The position numbers and the translations under genes were made by a program. 64,000 nucleotides of DNA from Rhizobium aethiopicum (lineage in GTDB: Bacteria; Pseudomonadota; Alphaproteobacteria; Rhizobiales; Rhizobiaceae), in contig NZ_JACIFV010000005.1 in NCBI RefSeq assembly GCF_014197535.1, positions 62,001 through 126,000 of the forward strand, read 5' to 3'. The notes beneath the pieces are model-generated. The model ran no database searches. It had not been told where the DNA came from and worked only from the letters and a program-made list of their open reading frames with translations. Shown in pieces: positions 27,111-35,451 of the stretch. Numbering within the stretch: the stretch's first letter is position 1; every line of letters starts with the position of its first letter.

Positions 27111-27476
27111 ATGCGAACATTGATTGCAGGTCTATTACTAATCGCAACGGCCCCACCTGCGCTGGCACAACCAGCAGCTTGGTCGAACGCCGAGATATGC
27201 GTGGCGGGTGGAATGACCTATTTTTTCCTCAATTCTGCACCTACCGTGAGTGAATTAGAATCTGGCTGGGTACGCCTTCGGAGCGCTTCCGGGAACAGCT
27301 ATGATTGCCGTATCGATGGCGACGCAGTCGCATTCCGTTGGATAAACAAATGCAACGAAGACATGATGAGCAAAAGTACAAAATGGTCGCTGAAAGGCGA
27401 CAGCCTAACGGTCGTGTCCAACATGAGGACGCAACGGTTCGGGAAAACGGGGGGCACCATCACCGCCCTAGACTGA
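27111..27476 (+). CDS. Small secreted protein of unknown function
   Basis: 121 residues with a signal peptide (residues 1-19, cleavage near ALA-QP). The mature domain has four cysteines (EICVAGG, YDCRID, NKCNED and none at the end) and ends with a beta-rich segment (LTVVSNMRTQRFGKTGGTITALD). It looks like a small disulfide-containing periplasmic protein. SD CGAGGGA is 6 bases before the ATG at 27111. No family recognised. Confidence 0.65.
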   Translation: MRTLIAGLLLIATAPPALAQPAAWSNAEICVAGGMTYFFLNSAPTVSELESGWVRLRSASGNSYDCRIDGDAVAFRWINKCNEDMMSKSTKWSLKGDSLTVVSNMRTQRFGKTGGTITALD

Positions 27477-27758
27477 GGTGCGGCGTCACATTGAAAGATT
27501 TGGCGGGCCTCAAGTGTTGCACCGACGATCCCGTTGACCCAAGGGACGAGCCGGCCGGTGGCTTCGATACCCGTCGAATATCTCTGTCGTGAGGTGACGA
27601 CCAGACGTGGGGTCTGTCCGGCCCTTCTAGCTTGAGGCTCGAATTTCTTTCAGCGGGGCTAATCGGGGGCGGCCTGCGCCGCCCTACTCCCATCGGATAG
27701 GTTTGATTTCCGCGTGCATTCTGCCACGCTGCATCTACGGGGAGAAGGGGATGCAGAA

Positions 27759-28024
27759 ATGGAAGTTTTGATAATTGCCGTGATTATCGGCTTGTTGCCG
27801 GCTGCCATTGCACAATCGAAGGGGCGTTCCTTCGTGCTTTGGTGGTTCTATGGAGCGGCGATATTCATCGTCGCGCTCCCCCATGCGCTGCTCATGAGTT
27901 CGGATACCAGTGCACTCGAATACAGGCGCTCGAAAGCGGAATGAAAAAGTGCATCCACTGCGCGGAGATCATTAAAGCTGAGGCAAAGGTCTGTCGCTTT
28001 TGCCATAACGGCGTGGGAGGTTGA
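27759..28024 (+). pseudogene. Membrane protein with C-terminal zinc ribbon, frameshifted
   Basis: First frame: MEVLIIAVIIGLLPAAIAQ, then WWFYGAAIFIVALPHALLM, a two-segment membrane part, ending at a TGA at 27942. In the frame one base back the sequence continues QALESGMKKCIHCAEIIKAE and VCRFCHNG, a Cys4 zinc ribbon. Bacterial proteins joining these two parts in one chain are common (membrane part, charged linker with ALE, then CPFCAE...CRFC). One base is missing near 27919-27922 (probably an A in GAA-TAC). Either the gene is broken or two overlapping small genes arose; the ATG of the zinc ribbon at 27941 could still be used. Confidence 0.7.
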
Positions 28025-28025
28025 C

Positions 28026-28381
28026 ATGGGGCAAGTTGTTGTCGCGCACGTAGCGATTGCTCTGTTCTTCGGTATCGCGTCGTTGCCTGCGTTAGCGAAG
28101 ACCGAGTGCATCGGTGATGGAGAATACCGGGTTTGCACTGATAGCTACACCAAGGTAATTTGCATATCCGATCATACGACACTGAGGGCAATTCCTATTC
28201 GGTTGGCACCGAAACGCGGACCTTCTCAGGCGGCGGTCAAGAAATTATTAGCCGGGACAGCGACGGGAACAGCTACTCCGTAAAAAGCTGGTCTGATTCG
28301 TCGGGTGTGCACAGCAAGGATAGCGAAGGCAATTCTTGCACAATCACCACACTCGGAACGATCATTGGCTGCGGCCAGTAG
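28026..28381 (+). pseudogene. Secreted repeat protein, frameshifted
   Basis: The first frame gives a signal peptide (cleavage near ALA-KT) and TECIGDGEYRVCTDSYT. The frame one base back gives HIRSYDTEGNSYSVGTETRT, RDSDGNSYSVKSWSDSSGVH and SKDSEGNSCTITT, a tandem of D-x-E/D-GNSY motifs ending with GCGQ. Joined, they form a single small secreted protein of about 118 residues with GNSYS repeats. The shift lies near 28151-28162. The function of the family is unknown. Confidence 0.65.
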
Positions 28382-28508
28382 CACGCAGCCACGAGACCCG
28401 CGCGAAAACGCGCGGCAGACTCCATCCGGTATTGGGTTGAGGCTCCCACGGACGGATATTAGGCGCGGCAGGGATCGATTGCCATTGGGGACAATTCGGG
28501 AGGGCGAA

Positions 28509-28892
28509 ATGCAGAAGTTACTGATGTTGGCTGCGTTGATAGTTGCTGCGACATGGTTCTTCGGCGGGGGCGGGCGGGAACGCCAGAAGCCGACACCCGA
28601 AAGCGTGGCATATAAGGTGCAAACCGTTGATTTGCAGCCGTACGACGAGAAGAACTATCCCAAGCTCTTCCTATACCTCGGAGCCGTCCGGGTAGCTGGC
28701 GAGCTTCAAGACCTAAGGCGCGCCGCCGCTATGGAGGCTGCCTGGGATAATCGGTGTGATACAGTGGAAATGTCGGACTTTTCCGACAAAACCTATAGCA
28801 GCGGCGAGCTCACGGCATTCGTCGACTGCCGGAATGGATTCCGGATTTGGTACACCCAAAAGCGCGGCGTGATCCAAACAGCGCGAAACTAG
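28509..28892 (+). CDS. Small membrane-anchored protein of unknown function
   Basis: 127 residues. The N-terminal hydrophobic segment (residues 3-18, LLMLAALIVAATWFFGGGG) is followed by a hydrophilic domain with two cysteines (NRCDTV, FVDCRNG). The segment before the first cysteine is a probable helix (LRRAAAMEAAWDN). No family recognised. SD GAGGGC is about 7 bases before the ATG at 28509. Located among small secreted genes. Confidence 0.6.
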   Translation: MQKLLMLAALIVAATWFFGGGGRERQKPTPESVAYKVQTVDLQPYDEKNYPKLFLYLGAVRVAGELQDLRRAAAMEAAWDNRCDTVEMSDFSDKTYSSGELTAFVDCRNGFRIWYTQKRGVIQTARN

Positions 28893-29193
28893 CCGTACTT
28901 CTGCATTGGGTGCGCCTCAGTCGCGTGGCGGAGCGTATTCTGACCAGCCGAAGCGGGACCGAAGTAGGAAGATGACCGCCCGGAGAGCGATAGCGCCCTT
29001 GCCACCGGCAAGGCGGAGAAGAAGGCCGATAAGAGCTGCTTCGAGCTTCGCGGCGCCGATATCCAACTCGCGGCAAAAGCGTCGCCTCACGGTTTCCGGA
29101 TCGATCTTCAGCGCGTGGCCGAATCCAATGAGCTAACCTGATCGTCGTTTCGCGGTTCTCGTACGGTGGCGGACGAAAGGCCTGTGGCTCCAC
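28893..29193. other. Intergenic with a possible coding scrap
   Basis: About 300 bases. The plus strand at 28989-29141 has an open frame with normal-looking codons (ALATGKAEKKADKSCFELRG...) ending in TGA, but no start codon or family. It may be the 3' end of a lost gene. Confidence 0.35.
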
Positions 29194-29568
29194 TTAGTCA
29201 CACCAGTCATTCCGTTCCTTCGAGCTCCAGGGTCGCGCGACGCCTTCCTGCAGTAGCTTCTTCCCGATCTCTTCCCCATTCGCTCGATAGATGTTGACGA
29301 GTGGGCGATGAGACGGCGTACGGTCCACCGCGCCGCTGAACATCACTCGCAAGCCCTTTTCAGCCAGAAGCTCTTTCAGCCTGCCCTTGGCGATCAGCGC
29401 CAGCTTCCGTTCCTTGAGGCACTTCGCGTGCGATCCGATCTCCGGCGTGTCGATGCCAGAAACATACGGAATGCCTTCCCCCAGCAGTCGCATGTTCTGG
29501 CCGTCGCATTTCACGGTGTCGCCGTCGACAGCGGTCAGTGAGGCGCAAAGGATTAATTCGGCAATCAT
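29194..29568 (-). CDS. Thermonuclease-family (SNase-like) protein
   Basis: 124 residues. Staphylococcal-nuclease fold: VDGDTVKCDGQNMRLLGEGI with the D-G-D-T metal-binding element, GIDTPEI, and the tail VNIYRANGEEIGKKLLQEGVARPW typical of the family. There is a short hydrophobic N-terminus (MIAELILCASLTAVDGD), so it may be secreted. The usual catalytic arginine (R-x-R/L-x-x-I-D-T-P-E) is present as MRLLGEGIPYVSGIDTPEIG, with an unusual 7-residue insertion. Sits alone on the minus strand. Confidence 0.85.
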   Translation of the reverse strand: MIAELILCASLTAVDGDTVKCDGQNMRLLGEGIPYVSGIDTPEIGSHAKCLKERKLALIAKGRLKELLAEKGLRVMFSGAVDRTPSHRPLVNIYRANGEEIGKKLLQEGVARPWSSKERNDWCD

Positions 29569-29650
29569 GCATAGCCTCTGTTCATCGGAGGTTCATTCCG
29601 TGGATGCAACCGTTTCCGACGTAAGGCGAGTGAACCCAAAGGGGGGTGTC

Positions 29651-30139
29651 ATGGTTTTCGTTACATCGATCAAGTCATATCGCATCTCTCGCAGCTTGCT
29701 TCTTTCCGCAGCCAGCTCACTGATTGCTGCTTTCATCATGTCGTCTCCGGCGCATGCGTTGACGATGAAGGAGTGCAGCACAAAGTATCAGGCCGCCAAG
29801 GCCGACGGCTCCGCCAAGGACATGAAGTGGAACGATTTCCGCGCAAAGTTCTGTGGCGCCGATGCCGCCGCCGCCGATAAGGAAGACGAGGCGGATGTCG
29901 CAAAAACAACCGACAAAGAGCCGGAAAAGCCTACGGCCGCGGCCCCGAAAAGCGTAAAGTTCCCGAAGGCGATCGACAAGAGATACTCGAGTGAACCGCC
30001 GGCCAAGGGCCGGTTGCATACGTGTGTTGATGCCTATCACGCCGCCAAGGATGCCGGCACGCTCGGCGATCTGAAGTGGATCCAGAAGGGCGGCGGCTAT
30101 TGGAGCCTCTGCAACACGAGCATCAAGGCCGCTGGCTGA
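29651..30139 (+). CDS. Secreted protein with two cysteine-bounded repeats, PsiF-like
   Basis: 162 residues. Signal peptide to about residue 36 (IMSSPAHA-LT). Two homologous units, CSTKYQAAKADGSAKDMKWN...FC and CVDAYHAAKDAGTLGDLKWI...SLC, each a helix bounded by cysteines, are separated by an acidic/basic linker (about residues 75-110). The C-x(3-4)-A-K-x(2)-G pattern resembles PsiF repeats and similar rhizobial periplasmic proteins. Function unknown. The ATG at 29651 starts the signal peptide. A terminator follows. Confidence 0.75.
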   Translation: MVFVTSIKSYRISRSLLLSAASSLIAAFIMSSPAHALTMKECSTKYQAAKADGSAKDMKWNDFRAKFCGADAAAADKEDEADVAKTTDKEPEKPTAAAPKSVKFPKAIDKRYSSEPPAKGRLHTCVDAYHAAKDAGTLGDLKWIQKGGGYWSLCNTSIKAAG

Positions 30140-30166
30140 ACGAATATCTCCGATCCAAAAATATGG

Positions 30167-30196
30167 AGGGCCGTCCGTTGTGGCGGCCTTTCTTTT
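30167..30196 (+). terminator. Terminator after the PsiF-like gene
   Basis: GGCCG / CGGCC stem (30169-30173 and 30184-30188) followed by TTTCTTTT, about 30 bases after the stop codon. Confidence 0.65.
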
Positions 30197-30744
30197 ATGA
30201 CCGCCGCCGGGGAAGTACGATCAGTTCGGCAGTCGTTACGGCGCCCGTTGCTTTCCGAGGCCCCGAGCTTCCGTCTCAGCGCCTGTTCCTGCTGGTAGGT
30301 TTTGTGGGGAAAATGCTCCCAGCACCACCAGCGAACGGGCATCGCCTTGGAGGGCTGTGGCCGAAGCCTCCCCACCCTTCGCAACCCTCTTCCTCGCAGT
30401 AGTGCTCAATGAGCACATTAGCGCCCGGCGCCGATGCAGAGAAAATGCCCCGCAGGTAAGCGCACGGGGCATTTTGTACTAACGTGCCGCCAACCGGAGG
30501 AGTCGCGGCTTGTAGAAGAATGACATGTTTCTCTGGCGGTTCAACTAGCCTTAACTTGCTACTCTTGTTGTGGAAATCAGGTCGCGCTGAGATCAACCAG
30601 ATTGATAATCTCAGGTCCACCATTGCTGAAGGTGGTTACCCGGCTGGAGGTTCGCAAGTTAGTAAGTTTAGGCAATTGATCATCTTCAGAACCGTACCAT
30701 CCTTTTACGTGAAAGGGGGCGTATGACAAGCAAAAGGTGAAGTT
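30197..30744. other. Unassigned stretch before the SASA-domain gene
   Basis: About 550 bases with no supported gene. It contains one strong symmetric hairpin (30442-30475). The last 100 bases are AT-rich and may hold the promoter of the next gene. Confidence 0.5.
30442..30475. terminator. Symmetric hairpin with A/T flanks
   Basis: AAAATGCCCC / GGGGCATTTT, perfect 10-base arms with a 14-base loop. It reads as a rho-independent terminator on both strands. Confidence 0.6.
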
Positions 30745-31794
30745 ATGCGCACAATGCTAACAGTCGGCGGGGCCGCCGTGATCGCAATGTACCTTCTCGG
30801 CGGCATGAGCGCGAGACATGAGATTTTTCCTTGGCCACAACTTTCCGCGATGAAGAAAATGGTTGGCGGAGAGAAGCCGGCGGCTCCAAGCCGCTATACT
30901 TTCGACGACAAGCAACGACTCATCGGGGATGAATCGAAAACGCTTGTGACCTGCCCGACTCAAACCGATCGAACTGCTGTCTTGCTCGTCCTTGGCCAAT
31001 CGAACGCGGCCAACCACGGCGGACAACGGTACCGGTCAAATTATGGCGCTCGCGTTGTAAACGCATTTGACAAGCGGTGCTTCATCGCGGCGTCGCCGCT
31101 TCTTGGATCGACCGATACCAGGGGAGAGTACTGGACGCTTCTTGGCAACAAATTGATCGCATCGGGACAAAATGACGGTGTCGTCCTCGCATCGCTTGCA
31201 TATTCCGGATCTCAAGTCACGCGATGGGCAAAAGGCGGCGACCTCAATCCTGTGCTGATCGATACAGTGAAACAGCTTCAGGATTCCGGCTATCGGATAA
31301 CGAGCGTCCTTTGGGTCCAAGGAGAGGCGGACCTCGTACACGGCACCACCGGGGAGGACTATCAGGAACGTTTCCTGTCGATGATTGACACATTGCGTCA
31401 GCACGGCGTCGAAGCACCTGTTTACATTTCGATCGCATCGAAATGCCTCGAACCAACCAACGGCGGCTTCAAGGAGCATATTCCAGATAATCCGATTGTA
31501 CGGGCGCAACTGGCCCTGTCAAAAAGCGGTCACGGTATCCGAGAGGGCGTCAATTCTGACGCGTTACTCGATGGAGACGACCGCTACGACGATTGCCATT
31601 TCGGGGGCACAGGTGAAGAGAAAGTGTCGGAGGCTTGGCTGAACCTTCTGCGTGGGGGTAGCCGCCTGGAACCCTCCCCACAGTCTTCGCTTTTCGGGCC
31701 ACAGGCCAAAGCGGGGCGAGTTGTGTCAACACGGATCTCGCAGGAGGAATACCCATCGTTTCCTGCTGTACAACAAGATGTAGTTGGTAAATGA
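30745..31794 (+). CDS. Membrane-anchored SASA-domain (sialate O-acetylesterase-like) SGNH hydrolase
   Basis: 349 residues. One N-terminal membrane segment (about 7-20), then an SGNH/SASA-type esterase fold. Block I is VLLVLGQSNAANHGG (nucleophile Ser in GQSNA), a middle block is VLWVQGEADL, and DDRYDDCHFGGTGEE carries the catalytic Asp/His pair. Substrates in the family are O-acetylated carbohydrates. Next to O-antigen genes this suggests removal or editing of O-acetyl groups on LPS or exopolysaccharide at the periplasmic face, which is inference. The C-terminal 50 residues after the catalytic block are low-complexity. Confidence 0.85.
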   Translation: MRTMLTVGGAAVIAMYLLGGMSARHEIFPWPQLSAMKKMVGGEKPAAPSRYTFDDKQRLIGDESKTLVTCPTQTDRTAVLLVLGQSNAANHGGQRYRSNYGARVVNAFDKRCFIAASPLLGSTDTRGEYWTLLGNKLIASGQNDGVVLASLAYSGSQVTRWAKGGDLNPVLIDTVKQLQDSGYRITSVLWVQGEADLVHGTTGEDYQERFLSMIDTLRQHGVEAPVYISIASKCLEPTNGGFKEHIPDNPIVRAQLALSKSGHGIREGVNSDALLDGDDRYDDCHFGGTGEEKVSEAWLNLLRGGSRLEPSPQSSLFGPQAKAGRVVSTRISQEEYPSFPAVQQDVVGK

Positions 31795-31865
31795 TGAGGG
31801 TTGCGAACGCGAACCATGGACGCCGGCTGGGGCTCAAATGAGCGGTCGTGGCGCAGACAATGAGT

Positions 31866-32182
31866 TCAGCGATCATACCTGCTTCCTCGACCTCCGTTGC
31901 GCCGCATCAGTCGGTGATAGTATTCCTCGACCTTTCGCATAGCCTCGCGCGGTTCAGCTTCGAATCCTTGTGTGGTAGCACACGCTGCCTTACTTGCGGG
32001 CCATGGCCGCTCCATTGCCATTGGCCACCGTTCGGGCCGCCGCTCTCAAACCGAATCCTCCCGATGATTATCTCCCCGTCATAGCTCAGCCAGTCGAGAT
32101 CCGTCGGCTGGTCGGACTCGTCGATCTTCGTGCCGCGCCATTTGTAGAGGGCTTGGTATCGAGTGGACATGTTCTGAAACAT
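31866..32182 (-). pseudogene. Conserved small hypothetical protein, frameshifted near its C-terminus
   Basis: Reads MFQNMSTRYQALYKWRGTK... then GGQWQWSGHGPQVRQRVLPH in one frame. After a one-base shift near 31961-31969 it continues GFEAEPREAMRKVEEYYHRL and ends at 31866. The DNA suggests loss of one G in a GGG run. The frame is otherwise normal for a rhizobial hypothetical gene. An in-frame upstream ATG at 32251 overlaps the start of the ligase on the other strand. Confidence 0.6.
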
Positions 32183-32249
32183 CGCCCCAGATGGCCCAAT
32201 AATCAATCTGGTGAATTGCTTTTTGAGCTTTTGTTGCTGAACTGCCGGC

Positions 32250-33300
32250 ATGACAAAGCCGCCTCGCACGCCTTCCCAGCCGCTGCTTGGTGACGCTGAC
32301 GCACCGCTCCGAAGCCGGCCGCGTAAGAAGCGTAACCCGGCCCAGCATCAGCTCACCCTCGACCCAATGCCGGCGCGCATCGATCCATGCCTCGCCCTGC
32401 TGAAGCCTCGCCCGCCGAAAGGCCGGCAATGGGCGTTCGAGGTGAAATGGGATGGCTACCGCCTGGCGGTTAATATTGAGTCGAAGGGTGTGAGGATTCT
32501 GACCAATGGCGGCCATGACTGGACCGAACGGTTTCCTGCCATCGTCGCCCAGGCGAAGCGGCTTCCTGTCTCAACAGCGATATTGGACGGCGAAGCCGTT
32601 GTCTTCGATGAGCTGGGCAGGTCTGATTTCGGCAAGCTCCAGCAGTCGCTCGGCGGCCGTGGCGGAAAGCGGACATCGTGGGAATCGGTCTTGATGGTCT
32701 TCGATCTCCTCTACCTCGATGGCCATGACCTCACCGGGACAGAGCTCACCGCGCGGCGCCATCTGCTCGAGGGGATAGTGCGGGCCGGCGGCGAGGAGGC
32801 CATTCGGTTATCCGAGGAGATCGAGGCAGATGGTGAAACGCTTCTGCGCATCGCCTCGAGCATGGGCTTGAAGGCATCATCGCGAAAGATCGGAACAGTA
32901 CGTATCGCGGCGGGCGCGGTGGCGAATGGCAGAAGATCAAATGCATCCAGAGCGACGGCTTCGCGATCATCGGCTATCAAAGGTCCAGCTCGGCGTTCGG
33001 GAATATCGGCGCGCTGCTGTTGGCTGCGCGGAGAGAGGACCAGCTGGTCTACGTCGGATCGGTCGGTACTGGCTTTAAGGCAAACCAGGCATTGGAGCTT
33101 CGCGCTGCGATGGACAAGCTTAAGGTGCCGGAGCCTGCGGTGAAATATTTCGGCGCGAGAACCTGATCTGGATCAAACCGAAACTTGTCGCGGAGATCGA
33201 ATATCGCGCCTGGACGCATGACGGCAAGCTGCGGCATCCGTCATACAAGGGGCTGCGTGATCCAGCGGATAATGCAGCCATATATCAATTAAAGCCGTAG
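32250..33300 (+). pseudogene. ATP-dependent DNA ligase (LigD ligase-domain type), two frameshifts
   Basis: The first frame carries the adenylation domain: FEVKWDGYRLAV, where the lysine is the AMP acceptor, LDGEAVVFDELGRSDF and VFDLLYLDGHDL. It goes out of frame near 32866. The next frame gives the rest of the domain and OB fold (SDGFAIIGYQRSSSAFGNIG, YVGSVGTGFKA) up to GAR at 33160. A second one-base shift restores NLIWIKPKLVAEIEYRAWTH ... AIYQLKP and a stop at 33298-33300. The whole protein, about 350 residues, is a stand-alone LigD-like ligase of the NHEJ type. No Ku gene is seen beside it. Both shifts look like one-base losses (GGG to GG, AA to A). Confidence 0.85.
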
Positions 33301-33337
33301 ACTGGAGTAGGTAGAAGACAAGCCTCCTTTTGCTATC

Positions 33338-33544
33338 CTAGGAAACGCGAACTACCTCGTTGGATATCAGGAGCAGAAAACTGCCATCGTCGAGGCGCTC
33401 TGCCACGTCTCCATCTTCGGTGACGTAATCGGTCCTTGGTTTTACAAACCGTGCTCGAGACGTCCGTATTTGTTCAATGACAGTAAAATTTCGGCCTTGA
33501 GCGTTCGAACACTGGAAACGCTTCGTTTCAACATAGTTCGTCAT
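33338..33544 (-). CDS. Small hypothetical protein
   Basis: 68 residues, soluble, no signal. Slightly basic N-terminus (FQCSNAQGRNFTVIEQIRTS) and an acidic beta-rich end (DVAERLDDGSFLLLISNEVVRV). No family recognised. Short genes of this kind are common on rhizobial accessory DNA. Confidence 0.5.
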   Translation of the reverse strand: MTNYVETKRFQCSNAQGRNFTVIEQIRTSRARFVKPRTDYVTEDGDVAERLDDGSFLLLISNEVVRVS

Positions 33545-33667
33545 GTTCAGTTACCTCGGACAGGAAATTCCAGCCCAAATATTTTGGACACTAAGGCCCA
33601 GAGTCAAGAACATCACCCTCTTCTGCCGGTTGCTGTGTCCGAGCTCCAATACGCTGAGGGCCGCCTT

Positions 33668-33955
33668 TCACGTATCGTCGTCTTCGAGGTCGGCGATGTC
33701 CTCAGCCAATACCTCGGCGTGCTCGGACAGAAGAAGCATCGCCAGGTCAGGGTCGCTTTCGAAAAGCTGCTCCTCCTTGGCTTTCAACTTTCCGATATAG
33801 AAATTGTGGATATGCAATGAACCAGTCATCTCGCGAGGCTTGGCATGCTGATGCTCAATTTCGGGTTTGCACTCCGTGCCACGAGAATAGTGCGGCTCAG
33901 GCACTCCCATCAACATCGCCATCCTCGTCCCCAGCCAATTCTCCCTAAATGCCAT
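33668..33955 (-). CDS. Small hypothetical protein with acidic C-terminus
   Basis: 95 residues, soluble, acidic end (AEDIADLEDDDT). The middle (HIHNFYIGKLKAKEEQLFES) suggests a coiled-coil-like helix. Not recognised. The codon pattern is coding-like, unlike the flanking shadows. Confidence 0.5.
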   Translation of the reverse strand: MAFRENWLGTRMAMLMGVPEPHYSRGTECKPEIEHQHAKPREMTGSLHIHNFYIGKLKAKEEQLFESDPDLAMLLLSEHAEVLAEDIADLEDDDT

Positions 33956-34059
33956 TAATTCCTTGATTTTCCAGTCGTGCCGGATATCTTTTTTGGCATC
34001 ATCGGCGCCCTAATGTCCAGAACTGTAGCCGACAGGTGATGCCCGCCGTTTTTTGAAAC

Positions 34060-34219
34060 CGAGACAGCGCTCTTTTCCTCCTTATCGGGGGGCGACGCTG
34101 GGGCCGGCCTCCTGCTCTTCGCCCTTGGTATCGGCCTCTGGACCTTCGGCCTATTCCGCGCCGGCGACGCCAAACTTTTCCTGCCGATCGGTCTTCCGGC
34201 CCCGACAAGCGCTAGCTAA
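34060..34219 (+). pseudogene. Possible A24 prepilin peptidase (CpaA-like) relic
   Basis: In one plus frame: LLLFALGIGLWTFGLFRAGD followed by AKLFLPIGLPAP and a stop. The second catalytic aspartate motif of A24 peptidases is G-x-G-D-A-K within a similar hydrophobic setting. No first motif or start is present. Weak, based on a short match. Confidence 0.35.
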
Positions 34220-34266
34220 AAGATGTCTTGGCGTTGTGTTCTGTGGCAGCTTGAAGGTGAACCGGG

Positions 34267-35088
34267 TCATCTCGATTGAGAAGCCGGGGAAGATCGCTGT
34301 TGTGAATTGTCGGTTGCTTGTTGCGCCGCTTTGGACTTTGGTTCTTTGGCGCCATGCCAGAGCGGCAGGCCGACTTCTTCCGAGACCTGCGGATCGGCTG
34401 TGTAGATGGGATAGCCTTGCCTGAGCAGCCTTATCAGAATGTCCCGGTCGAAACGGGTATGTTTGCGGGTCAGGTTGGCGCTGTTGTATATGTGGCCGTT
34501 CGAATGAGGATTTATGCCGGTTATGATGACCGCGCTGGCGCCGTTGTGTAATGCAAACAATACTGCGATCATTCCGTTCGAGCACTTGGTTTCAGCGTCG
34601 AGTTCAAGGTTCACCAGTCCGGTGGCTTTGTGCATCAACGCTATGCGCTGATAGCGGCCCACGAGATGGAGATCCCGGTAGCAATAGCTGAACGAGTTCA
34701 GATTATTTTTCACGCGCTCCTGGCGCTTTTGCCCCCGCCGCCAGGTGAGAACATAGAGAGCGCCGGTGCGGTGCCCGGTGAGGACGCGCCTTGTCTCCAC
34801 GGCTGCCGGATTGCCGCCCTGGAGCTCGTTGAAGCCCATCAGGGTGATGTCAGGCTCATCGATGCCCCAGGCGTGGACGGCTATTTGCGAGGCGTTCACC
34901 GAAATAATGCGATATGTCTCATCAAAGCCGACGGGCTTGTGGGAAACGGGTGCCGATCCAACGACCACGACAGGACCGGCAAGTGGTACACTGGTTTTCG
35001 GAGGCTTCGGCCTAGTCAGGCTATATCTGATGCGGCGGTAGATGATTTTATGCATCTGCGAGAGCAAATTTGGCATTCGAAGTATCAC
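34267..35088 (-). CDS. Unassigned membrane-anchored or glycan-related protein
   Basis: 273 residues. After about 35 basic N-terminal residues the fold begins GPVVVVGSAPVSHKPVGFDE, a Rossmann-like G-S-A-P loop seen in sialyltransferase-like and MptE/DUF115-type proteins. It continues with ISVNASQIAVHAWGIDEPDI and later GASAVIITGINPHSNGHIYN. The pattern is that of glycosyltransferase-like enzymes of LPS and capsule clusters. The assignment is only structural impression. Codon use and base composition differ from core genes. No membrane segment is obvious. Confidence 0.6.
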   Translation of the reverse strand: MILRMPNLLSQMHKIIYRRIRYSLTRPKPPKTSVPLAGPVVVVGSAPVSHKPVGFDETYRIISVNASQIAVHAWGIDEPDITLMGFNELQGGNPAAVETRRVLTGHRTGALYVLTWRRGQKRQERVKNNLNSFSYCYRDLHLVGRYQRIALMHKATGLVNLELDAETKCSNGMIAVLFALHNGASAVIITGINPHSNGHIYNSANLTRKHTRFDRDILIRLLRQGYPIYTADPQVSEEVGLPLWHGAKEPKSKAAQQATDNSQQRSSPASQSR

Positions 35089-35451
35089 TCCCGCTCATGC
35101 TTAGCCTGAATATCTCAAATTAAGGGGTGAACCGGCCCAAAAATCTGAGATGCGTTTGTACCAAAAGGTCATCAGATTGCAAGGTTGAGGCCGACGCAAC
35201 CATACCGCATGTCCACGCAGCTCGAATTTAAGGCTTCGAGGACCACAAAATTGTGGCTTGTTTAGGTGCGCGCCTCCTCTCGAAATGAAGGGTAAAGAGT
35301 TCACCGTCGGTCGCAGCATATTTGCGCTCTGTCGACTTTCATGATCTCTCAGTAGGAAAAGGTCCGCGTTGGACCCTACGTAGGATTATTCCGGGTTTCC
35401 AAGCCAATCCTTCTTGAATTTGCACGACGAGCTAAGATTGCAGCGAAATGG
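35089..35451. other. Unassigned intergenic stretch
   Basis: About 360 bases, no supported gene, repeat or terminator. Part of the lower-GC accessory block. Confidence 0.5.

Noticed and set aside
30484..30726. 80-residue plus-strand frame before the SASA gene
   Set aside because: No supportable start or family; lies in what looks like the promoter region.
35101..35319. 72-residue minus-strand frame
   Set aside because: No ribosome binding site or conserved pattern; likely chance.
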